Positions 1 through 5,250 of a stretch of 6,911 bases of DNA are shown piece after piece. Source of the stretch: Rhodospirillales bacterium. GTDB lineage: Bacteria > Pseudomonadota > Alphaproteobacteria > Acetobacterales > Acetobacteraceae. The translations under genes were made by a program, and so were the position numbers. The first letter of the stretch is position 1, and every line of letters starts with the position of its first letter. The stretch spans positions 1-6,911 of the forward strand of contig JAGWZS010000094.1 of the NCBI GenBank assembly GCA_018971905.1, read 5' to 3'. The notes under the pieces were generated by a model. The model made no database searches. It saw nothing but the letters and a program-made list of their open reading frames with translations, and was not told the DNA's origin.

Positions 1-177
1 CAATGTTTTCATTAAGGAGCGGGGAATGTGAAAGCCGTGCAGCGGCAGCACGCCCCGGGCGTCCGGGTCCAGCCAGTGCAGGGAGCGGCTCTCCCGCGAT
101 TCCGCCATTGGGAATAGCCCCAGCCGGTAGGCGCGGAGCAGCAGATCTGGTGTGAGGACGAATGGCCGCGCGGACAT
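1..177 (-). CDS. aat: Leucyl/phenylalanyl-tRNA-protein transferase, N-terminal part (cut by window edge)
   Basis: This is a partial gene: only the first 59 codons lie in the window and the rest is beyond base 1. Aat transfers leucine or phenylalanine from charged tRNA to the N-terminal Arg or Lys of proteins in the cytoplasm, marking them for ClpS/ClpAP in the N-end rule pathway. The translation begins MSARPFVLTPDLLLRAYRLG and continues with a GLFPMAESR segment, then a W-x-DP-x-ARGVLPL-x-GFHIPRSL segment. This is the typical amino-terminal signature of alphaproteobacterial Aat, which lacks the longer E. coli leader. The ATG at 177-175 is chosen because an in-frame TGA lies three codons upstream (189-187). 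No clear Shine-Dalgarno sequence is visible. It is divergent from the acyltransferase gene, with about 66 bases between the starts. The catalytic core is outside the window, so only identity, not intactness, can be judged. Confidence 0.88.
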   Translation of the reverse strand, partial: MSARPFVLTPDLLLRAYRLGLFPMAESRESRSLHWLDPDARGVLPLHGFHIPRSLMKTL

Positions 178-243
178 GGGGGAATTTCACACCCAAGCGG
201 GGGATTTGCCAAGCGTGGTTTGCTGTGCCATCGGCAGGCTGGC

Positions 244-1353
244 GTGACAGAACCGGACAGCCACAAGCTCGGGACACTTGAGATTGGCCGATTTATCGCC
301 GCCAGTGTGGTGGTGTTCACGCATGTACCGTGGCTGATGCAGCGGTTTGCTGCTGACCCAGGGAAGCTGCTGTTTGGCGGCTGGCTGCCGCCGGCACCCA
401 TCGCGGTGCAATATTTCTTCGTGCTCAGCGGATTTGTGATGCTGGTTGCCCACCACAGGGATTTTGGCAAGCCGGGTGCGGCTTGGCGCTTTTGGTGGCG
501 GCGCGCCTGCCGTATCTACCCGATGTATTGGCTGGCGCTGGGGGCGCTGGTTTATTATTATTATCCGCTGGCCAGGCCGTTCACCTGGGTGCAGCTGATG
601 ACGTTGCTGCCTGGCAATTTTAACGAATGGGTGGGGCCGGCGTGGTCTTTGCGGTATGAGATCGCGTTTTACCTCATGTTCGGGCTGTGCCTGCTGCCGC
701 GTATTGGCAAACTGGTCATGGCGGCCTGGATGGTGGTGGTGTTTTGGGTGTGCCGGCCGGATTTTTTGAGAAAACCGCTGGACCCCGGCTTGCCGCAGGC
801 GGTGAAGCATCTGATCTTCCCGGACGGCGCACGGTTTTTCTCAGGCGAGGAGATATTGTTTTTTGGCGGGCTGCTGTGCGGATGGCTGTATCTGCGCCAC
901 CCCATGGGCCGCCGCGCCGCCTGGGGGCTGCTCTGGCTTGGGGTGGCTTGGGTTGCCGCTTGTATGCCGTTGCTTCATGGCGGCTATGATTACGTGAAGG
1001 GCGCGTGGGAGCCGGTGATTGCCATGGGGTACGGCAGCGTGATTCTGGCGCTGGCGAATTTGGAGAGGGGCGGAGCGCTGCGCACCGGCCGGGCGGCGGT
1101 GTTGATGGGGCAGATTTCCTATCCGCTTTACATATTGCACATGGTATGCGTGACGCTGCTGCTGACCTGGTTTTACGGCAGGCTGCATCTTAGCCTGGCG
1201 GGGCAATATGCGGGGCTGGTGGCGGGAATTGCGCTGGTTTACGGGCTTTGCGCGGTGGCGGCCCTGCTTGTTGACCAGCCTTTGCAGCGATGGCTGCGCA
1301 GGGGCACGAAAAAACCCCAGGCCATTAGCCCGGGGTTGGCGGCGCCGCCTTAA
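244..1353 (+). CDS. Acyltransferase 3 family (OafA/YrhL-type) integral membrane O-acyltransferase
   Basis: This is a 369-residue polytopic inner-membrane protein. Family members move acyl groups, often acetyl, onto surface sugars such as O-antigen, capsule or exopolysaccharide; the substrate here is unknown. Visible hallmarks, numbered from the GTG start, are Arg16 and His27 in the first membrane helix, FFVLSGFV at about 58-65, RIYPMYW at about 90-96, WSLRYEIAFY at about 134-143, and SYPLYILH at about 292-299 in a late helix. Many hydrophobic segments of about 20 residues are separated by short Arg-rich loops, and there is a short basic tail. The length is normal for the core family, with no extra SGNH domain. 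GTG at 244 is preferred because it places the first helix at the usual distance from the N-terminus and has a weak AGG five bases upstream. TTG at 220 is an alternative that adds eight residues. The gene stands alone. Its last codons overlap a terminator read on the other strand. Confidence 0.87.
   Translation: MTEPDSHKLGTLEIGRFIAASVVVFTHVPWLMQRFAADPGKLLFGGWLPPAPIAVQYFFVLSGFVMLVAHHRDFGKPGAAWRFWWRRACRIYPMYWLALGALVYYYYPLARPFTWVQLMTLLPGNFNEWVGPAWSLRYEIAFYLMFGLCLLPRIGKLVMAAWMVVVFWVCRPDFLRKPLDPGLPQAVKHLIFPDGARFFSGEEILFFGGLLCGWLYLRHPMGRRAAWGLLWLGVAWVAACMPLLHGGYDYVKGAWEPVIAMGYGSVILALANLERGGALRTGRAAVLMGQISYPLYILHMVCVTLLLTWFYGRLHLSLAGQYAGLVAGIALVYGLCAVAALLVDQPLQRWLRRGTKKPQAISPGLAAPP
1309..1337 (-). 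terminator. Intrinsic terminator on the minus strand, inside the acyltransferase 3' end
   Basis: Read on the minus strand, AACCCCGGGC (1337-1328), loop TAATG, then GCCTGGGGTT (1322-1313) forms a 10-base-pair stem with one G-U wobble. It is followed directly by T residues, giving a run of six (1314-1309). On the plus strand the same position is an A-C mismatch and there is no T-run, so the structure is oriented to stop minus-strand transcripts. It lies about 38 bases downstream of the small gene at 1375-1578, which it fits as terminator, and it overlaps the last codons of the acyltransferase gene. Confidence 0.75.
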
Positions 1354-1374
1354 GTTTGGCGCTTGGGTTGTGCT

Positions 1375-1578
1375 TCAGCGCACGGTTGAAGACATGGCCC
1401 AGAAATGACCGTGAACCAGGCCGTCGTCATAATGGTCAAAATCATCACGGTCATTGGCGGGTTCCTCGCGCTGAGGCTGGGCGGTGCGGTTGGGGAGCGG
1501 GCTGGTACGGCGTGCCAGATTCCTGCCATTTGCGCCAGAACCGCCGGGCAAGCTGTTTGGGGTGGTATGGGCACGCAT
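1375..1578 (-). CDS. Small hypothetical protein, acidic/His-rich C-terminus (67 aa)
   Basis: I do not recognise a function. The ATG at 1578-1576 has an AAGGA sequence eight bases upstream (1591-1587), and an intrinsic terminator follows the stop, so start, reading frame and end are mutually consistent. The protein is soluble, rich in Gly, Asn, Arg and Pro in its first half and probably disordered. It then has an acidic stretch, REEPANDRDDFDHYDDG, and ends LVHGHFWAMSSTVR. From memory, short alphaproteobacterial hypothetical proteins with a DDGLVH-x-H-x-W-A ending exist, but I cannot name a family. It converges on the acyltransferase gene, with stop codons about 21 bases apart, and is divergent from the ScfR regulator. 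A 112-codon reading frame on the same strand (1688-1350) overlaps it, but I saw no family-like sequence in it and disfavour it. A chance reading frame remains possible. Confidence 0.55.
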   Translation of the reverse strand: MRAHTTPNSLPGGSGANGRNLARRTSPLPNRTAQPQREEPANDRDDFDHYDDGLVHGHFWAMSSTVR

Positions 1579-1671
1579 GGGGATGATCCTTGAAGCAAAT
1601 GGGCCTTCACCAACGCGGCGGGGGGAAGGGTGGATGGAAAGTACCGCGCGGTGAAGTTAAGAGTGAAGTTA

Positions 1672-1760
1672 TTTACATTGCGCTGCACACACCAGCGGAA
1701 TTCTGGCGGATCTACGCAAAGCAGTGCGTGACTTTACTGTAAATTTTTGCAAAATGTAAA
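1672..1760. promoter_or_regulatory. Candidate ScfR-type operator region upstream of the regulator gene
   Basis: Two palindromes stand side by side just before the regulator start: TTTACTGTAAA (1733-1743) and TTTTGCAAAA (1745-1754). Their centres are about 11.5 bases apart, close to one helical turn. A third element, AATGTAAA (1753-1760), is repeated in inverted orientation as TTTACATT at 1672-1679. The core TTTGCAAA (1746-1753) resembles published operator cores of RamB, PrpR and PccR, which belong to the same family as the downstream protein. The site therefore probably serves autoregulation, and perhaps also control of the divergent small gene. A TAAAAT hexamer at 1757-1762 touches the ATG and cannot be the -10 for that start. 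I could not place a convincing -35/-10 pair, and no Shine-Dalgarno sequence is visible before 1763. Confidence 0.55.
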
Positions 1761-1762
1761 AT

Positions 1763-3166
1763 ATGTCAAAAATTATGATCGGTAAAACCATCAGGCGGCT
1801 GCGGATGGAGCAGGGCTTCACACAGCAGGGGTTTGCACAGAAACTCGGAATTTCAACATCTTATTTGAACCTCGTGGAGCATGACCAGCGGAATGTGACG
1901 GCTTCGTTGTTGTTCAAGCTGACGGATATTTTGAAGGTTGACCTTGCGGCGCTCTCGGGCACGCAGGAGCGGGAGTTTGAGGTGGCGCTGCGGGAGGTGT
2001 TTACCGACCCGCATATTGGCGCGGAGCCGGTGCCAGAGGCGGAGTTGCAAGCACTGGCGGCGGCACCCAACGCGGCGCGGGCTGTGCTGGCGCTGCACCG
2101 GGCGCTGGCGGGCGCGCGGGAGGAGGGTGGCGGGATTACGCTGCCCTCGGGCCGGAAAATTCTGCTGCCGACCGAAGAGGTGCGGGATTTTTTCCATGCC
2201 CATGAAAACCACTTTCCGGCGCTGGAGGATGCGGCCGAAACCATAGGCAAGGCGTTGGATGTGGCGGCGGTTGGCTCCACCCATGCGCTGGCGGAGCGGT
2301 TGCGGCGCAACCATGGGCTAGTGGTGAGCGTGCAACCCTTGCCCGGCGCCTTGCGCGTGTTTGATGCGGCGAGCCGGATGCTGACACTCTCTGAGGATTT
2401 GCCGCGCGAGAGCCGGGGGTTTCAGATGGCGTTTCAGCTGGCGCTGCTGGAGGCGCGCGCACAAGTGGAGGCGATTGTGAAGCGCGCCGAGCCGAGCACG
2501 AAGGACGCCGCGGAGCTGCTGCGAATTGGGCTGCTGAACTACGTGGCCGGGGCGTTGATGATGCCTTACGAGGCGATGCTGAACGCAGCACGGGAGTTGC
2601 GTTATGATGTGGAGGCGCTGGCGGCGCGGTTTGGTGTCTCCTACGAGCAAACCTGCCACCGGCTATCCTCCATGCAGCGGGCGGGGGCGCGGGGCGTGCC
2701 GTTTTTCTTTCTGCGGGTGGACCCGGCGGGCAATGTAAGCAAGCGGTTTTCCGCCGCCGGGTTTCCGTTCATGCGGTATGGCGGCACCTGCCCGCGCTGG
2801 GTGGCGCATTCGGCTTTTGCCACACCGGGGGCCATACGGGTGCAGGTGGCCCAGCTTTCCGCCACCGAGACGTTTTTATGCTTCGCGCGCACCATAACCG
2901 GCCGTCCGGCGCGCTGGGGGGAGCCGCCGCCGGTGCGGGTGATCGCCATGGGGTGCGATGTAAGCCATGCGCGGGAGGTGGTGTATGGGGACGGGCTGGA
3001 TTTGGTGGCGGCGGCGGTGGGGATTGGGCTTTCATGCCGGTTGTGCGAGCGGCAGGATTGCCGCTCCCGTGCGTTTCCGCCGATTGCGCACCGGCTGGCG
3101 CTGAGCCCGGATTTAACGAGTGCGAGCCCCTACCGGTTTAAAGCGATGCCGGGGGAGAAAGCCTGA
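1763..3166 (+). CDS. XRE-family short-chain fatty acyl regulator (ScfR family, RamB/PccR/PrpR-like)
   Basis: This is a 467-residue cytoplasmic DNA-binding regulator. Characterised members of this family (RamB, PrpR, PccR, MccR, IbcR) sense acyl-CoA-type metabolites and control acetate, propionate or branched acyl-CoA metabolism. Residues 7-65 form a Cro/cI helix-turn-helix, with FTQQGFAQKLGISTSYLNLVE the recognition part. About 140-310 is an ImmA/IrrE-like region; where metalloprotease relatives have HExxH, this one reads FQMAFQLALLE, so it should not be a peptidase. About 310-460 is the ScfRs (DUF2083) domain, with FFFLRVDPAGNVSKRFSA and RYGGTCPRW, ending in Cys425, Cys428 and Cys433, the CRLCERQDC cluster typical of the family. 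In mycobacterial PrpR such cysteines bind an iron-sulfur cluster; that is inferred here. ATG 1763 is used because the helix-turn-helix then begins at the usual distance; ATG 1775 is possible. The stop overlaps the tlyA start by one base (TGATG), so the two are probably co-transcribed. Confidence 0.9.
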   Translation: MSKIMIGKTIRRLRMEQGFTQQGFAQKLGISTSYLNLVEHDQRNVTASLLFKLTDILKVDLAALSGTQEREFEVALREVFTDPHIGAEPVPEAELQALAAAPNAARAVLALHRALAGAREEGGGITLPSGRKILLPTEEVRDFFHAHENHFPALEDAAETIGKALDVAAVGSTHALAERLRRNHGLVVSVQPLPGALRVFDAASRMLTLSEDLPRESRGFQMAFQLALLEARAQVEAIVKRAEPSTKDAAELLRIGLLNYVAGALMMPYEAMLNAARELRYDVEALAARFGVSYEQTCHRLSSMQRAGARGVPFFFLRVDPAGNVSKRFSAAGFPFMRYGGTCPRWVAHSAFATPGAIRVQVAQLSATETFLCFARTITGRPARWGEPPPVRVIAMGCDVSHAREVVYGDGLDLVAAAVGIGLSCRLCERQDCRSRAFPPIAHRLALSPDLTSASPYRFKAMPGEKA

Positions 3167-3906
3167 TGGCCAGGCAGCGGGCGGATGTGATGCTGGTGGA
3201 GCGCGGGCTGGTGGAAAGCAGAGCCAAAGCGCAGGCGCTGATTATGGCCGGGCTGGTTTACGCGGGTACGAAACGGGTAGCCAAGGCGGGGGACACGCTG
3301 CCGGACGATGTGGAGATTACACTGAAGGGGCAGGAGCACCCTTGGGTTTCGCGCGGCGGGGTGAAGCTGGCGCATGGGCTGGCGCATTTTGGGCTGAACC
3401 CGGCAGGGCTTGTTTGCCTGGATGTTGGGGCTTCCACTGGAGGTTTCACGGATGTGCTGCTGCAAGCAGGGGCTGAAAAAGTTTACGCCGTGGATGTGGG
3501 GCATGGGCAATTGGCGTGGAAATTACGCTCCGACCCCCGCGTGGTGGTGATGGAAAAGACCAATGCGCGGCATTTGACGGCAGAAATGATTGCTGAGCCG
3601 ATCGCGGCGGTGGTGTGCGATGCGAGTTTTATAGGCCTGCAAACGGTGCTGCCTGCCGCCTTGGGATTATGCGCGCCAGGTGCTTTCGCGGTGGCGCTGA
3701 TAAAGCCGCAATTCGAGGCTGGGCCAGGGCAAGTTGGCAAGGGCGGGGTGGTGCGTGATGCAATGGTGCATGAGGAGGTGTGCGCGCGGATTGAAAACTG
3801 GTTTGCGGGGCTACCGGGGTGGGAGGTGCTGGGAATAACACCCAGCCCGATTAAAGGCCCGGAGGGGAATGTGGAGTTTTTGATTGGGGCGCGGAGGGTT
3901 GGTTAG
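3166..3906 (+). CDS. tlyA: TlyA-family rRNA (cytidine-2'-O)-methyltransferase
   Basis: This is a 246-residue cytoplasmic enzyme expected to methylate ribose 2'-hydroxyls of rRNA, using S-adenosylmethionine. TlyA of mycobacteria modifies C1409 of 16S and C1920 of 23S rRNA; which targets apply here is not visible. The S4 RNA-binding domain spans about 1-60, with ADVMLVERGLVESRAKAQALIMAG. It is followed by the SRGGVKL linker (62-68) and an FtsJ-like Rossmann methyltransferase with the SAM loop DVGASTGGFTD (86-96), DVGHGQLAWKLR (110-121) and ALIKPQFE (177-184). The expected K-D-K-E residues can be placed at Lys67, Asp152, Lys180 and Glu237. Length is normal and the gene appears intact. The ATG overlaps the regulator stop as TGATG and has GGGGGAG eight bases upstream (3151-3157), so translational coupling is likely. 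Alphaproteobacterial tlyA often follows dxs; here it follows a regulator instead. Confidence 0.92.
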   Translation: MARQRADVMLVERGLVESRAKAQALIMAGLVYAGTKRVAKAGDTLPDDVEITLKGQEHPWVSRGGVKLAHGLAHFGLNPAGLVCLDVGASTGGFTDVLLQAGAEKVYAVDVGHGQLAWKLRSDPRVVVMEKTNARHLTAEMIAEPIAAVVCDASFIGLQTVLPAALGLCAPGAFAVALIKPQFEAGPGQVGKGGVVRDAMVHEEVCARIENWFAGLPGWEVLGITPSPIKGPEGNVEFLIGARRVG

Positions 3907-3955
3907 AGTGAAGTGGGCATTGAGGTGAGATGATCCAGCGCCCGCTTCACTTTTT
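3907..3955 (+). terminator. Intrinsic terminator after tlyA
   Basis: AGTGAAGTGGGC (3907-3918) pairs with GCCCGCTTCACT (3940-3951) as a 12-base-pair stem with one G-U wobble. The loop is 21 bases and the T-run is at 3951-3955. It begins directly after the tlyA TAG. The minus-strand gene ending at 3954 abuts the other side, so the hairpin may also slow transcripts from that side, although they would lack a T-run after it. Confidence 0.85.
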
Positions 3956-4301
3956 AACGGCCTCTTAGAGCAACTGGCGCCTTCTGCGTGCCGGAGAGCA
4001 CTTGCGAAATCCATTCCGGGGATTGCGGCTGGGTCAAACCCAGACGGTCAAGTGCTGCGACCAGATCGTTCCAGCATGCATCTTCCTGATTCACATTGAC
4101 CAGGTTTCCGCCGGGAAAGGAAAGCAAAAGACAAATTATGCCGCCCACGTAAATATCTGCTTCATAGGCAACGATATCCGTGGCGTCTTTCAACGCAAGC
4201 CGTGCATTTTTGAGGATGATTTCGTCGCCAACCAGAACCGGTTTGGCATCGCGGCGGATCCACGCAGTTAGTCGTTTATTGATCCAATCCACAAGGCTCA
4301 T
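3954..4301 (-). CDS. Small soluble protein, candidate immunity partner of the upstream gene (115 aa)
   Basis: The family is not recognised. The ATG (4301-4299) overlaps the stop of the upstream gene as ATGA, with GGAG six bases before it (4311-4308), so the pair is translationally coupled. A TTG at 4313 would add four residues but has no comparable ribosome binding site. The protein has no signal peptide. The first 20 residues are amphipathic and basic (SLVDWINKRLTAWIRRDAK), then a beta-rich part follows (VLVGDEIILK, DIVAYEADIYVGGIICLLLSF at about 42-62). A short helix with WNDLVAALDRLGL (77-89) and a Pro/Gln tail close the protein. The central hydrophobic stretch is too short and too polar at its ends to be a confident membrane helix. 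Small size, position after a membrane-active-looking protein, and coupling suggest an immunity or antidote role; this is inference. It ends in TAA inside the T-run of the tlyA terminator. Confidence 0.75.
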   Translation of the reverse strand: MSLVDWINKRLTAWIRRDAKPVLVGDEIILKNARLALKDATDIVAYEADIYVGGIICLLLSFPGGNLVNVNQEDACWNDLVAALDRLGLTQPQSPEWISQVLSGTQKAPVALRGR

Positions 4302-5053
4302 GGCTGACTCCAATGAAGGTGGGTCACATAGCTGAAAACATCTTCTCCGGATTTCTGACCCCAGGAGCTACCGAGCAAGCCAAAACCAAACCCCGAGATG
4401 ATACCACCCGTCAAGCAGGCGCCGCCCTCGGTAACCTCTCCAACAATCGGAATGGTGAGCGACGGAGACAGGAATGCGGCAGCCGTGGCGCACCCCGCCC
4501 ATGCGCCGGACCAGCCGAAGCCGGTCCCACCGATTAATGCTCCAGCCTGTCCCGCAGCAACCTTGCCGCGCTGCCCGGATGGCGCCGTGGCGATCAAGAC
4601 GGCGGAAACGGCCACCTGCAACACCACGCTTCCATTCCCGGCAATTTTCATGCTCACGCTAAGCCGGTTCACCACCGCGCGCGTTTTACCAACACTTTCC
4701 AGAACTGCTTCGAGACTTCCTTTTTGTTTTAAAAGTTTTTCGAGTGTCGGCAGATTGTCAGAGGGCTTCAAAATCTCAGAATAGAGCCTGCCGAAAGGGC
4801 TCAATTTGGATCGTGATTCGGCGAGAATGGCATTGCGCTGTTCAATGAGCGCGTTCGCTTCGGCGGCCGTAACGTCTGCGCGCTGATGCAATAAATTGGC
4901 CTGCTTCTGTAACGCTTCATTCAATTGATTATAGATATCGCGCTGATAGCTATCCCAGCTGAGATTGGTTCCGACCCCAAAGGCACCGCTGGTGACGGCC
5001 GTGACGGCATATGAGTAATCATAGGCGCTTGGTTCTGTCTCACTCATGGCCAC
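4298..5053 (-). CDS. Hypothetical protein with glycine-rich hydrophobic C-terminal half; candidate effector/toxin (251 aa)
   Basis: I do not recognise the family. The N-terminal 30 residues carry no signal peptide. Residues about 33-135 are charged and helical, probably coiled-coil (YNQLNEALQKQANLLHQRAD, then ANALIEQRNAILAE and LEKLLKQKGSLEAVLES). From about 141 the protein turns hydrophobic: VVLQVAVSAVLIATA (143-157), a glycine-rich stretch AAGQAGALIGGTGFGWSGAWAG (166-187), and GGIISGFGFGLLGSSWG (216-232). This GxxxG-like glycine-zipper pattern is found in proteins that insert into or oligomerise in membranes. The short polar tail is rich in aromatic residues (FSYVTHLHW). GTG at 5053 is preferred because GGAG lies six bases upstream (5063-5060); ATG at 5047 would give 249 residues with a poor 12-base spacing. 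It has its own promoter and is coupled by ATGA to the small gene downstream. A pore-forming or membrane-targeting effector is a hypothesis; a phage-related or structural membrane protein is possible. Confidence 0.75.
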   Translation of the reverse strand: MAMSETEPSAYDYSYAVTAVTSGAFGVGTNLSWDSYQRDIYNQLNEALQKQANLLHQRADVTAAEANALIEQRNAILAESRSKLSPFGRLYSEILKPSDNLPTLEKLLKQKGSLEAVLESVGKTRAVVNRLSVSMKIAGNGSVVLQVAVSAVLIATAPSGQRGKVAAGQAGALIGGTGFGWSGAWAGCATAAAFLSPSLTIPIVGEVTEGGACLTGGIISGFGFGLLGSSWGQKSGEDVFSYVTHLHWSQP

Positions 5054-5094
5054 ATCTATCTCCGGTCAACCAGATAACGCGTCGTGATTCCAGT

Positions 5095-5122
5095 ATTATA
5101 TCCCTGGGGCAGAGCCTGGCAG
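5095..5122 (-). promoter_or_regulatory. Sigma-70-like promoter for the two-gene unit
   Basis: On the minus strand a perfect TATAAT (5100-5095) is preceded at 16 bases by CTGCCA (5122-5117), which matches TTGACA at four of six positions. Transcription would start near 5088, leaving a leader of about 35 bases to the GTG at 5053. The -10 stands out against the GC-rich surroundings, and the pckA terminator lies upstream, so the unit needs its own promoter. Confidence 0.55.
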
Positions 5123-5204
5123 AAGCTTAAAAGCTACAGTGAATTGAGCGTAACCGGCATAGAATTTATTTTGTTTTTAGTAAAAGCGAATGGTCAGCTA
5201 GAAC

Positions 5205-5235
5205 AAAAAGCCGGCCCGGTTGGCCTGGCCTTTTT
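5205..5235 (-). terminator. Intrinsic terminator after pckA, T-runs on both strands
   Basis: AAAAAGCCGGCC (5205-5216) pairs with GGCCTGGCCTTTTT (5222-5235) around a CGGTT loop, with two single-base bulges. Five A residues open the stem and five T residues close it, so either strand reads a hairpin ending in T. It lies about 15 bases beyond the pckA stop and separates pckA from the promoter of the downstream two-gene unit, which is on the same strand. Confidence 0.8.
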
Positions 5236-5250
5236 GGCAGTAATTGAGGC

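Noticed and set aside
193..215. CCAAGCG direct repeat between aat and the acyltransferase gene
   Set aside because: Two copies of seven bases in a GC-rich spacer are easily chance, and no promoter elements are positioned with them.
187..810. 207-codon minus-strand frame opposite the acyltransferase gene
   Set aside because: It is an Arg/His/Pro/Gln-rich shadow of a GC-rich membrane-protein gene; the plus-strand frame has clear acyltransferase motifs throughout.
1350..1688. 112-codon minus-strand frame overlapping the 67-codon one
   Set aside because: Its sequence is low in family-like features and its start was not supported by anything I saw, whereas the overlapping 67-codon frame has AAGGA at a correct distance and a structured C-terminal motif.
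2205..2440. Possible active ImmA/IrrE metalloprotease in the regulator
   Set aside because: The expected HExxH helix is replaced by FQMAFQLALLE, as in non-proteolytic ScfR-type regulators, so no peptidase activity is claimed.
1660..3914. Ten-base match AGAGTGAAGT at 1660-1669 and 3905-3914
   Set aside because: The second copy is explained by the tlyA stop and terminator stem; a 10-base match at this distance is not significant.
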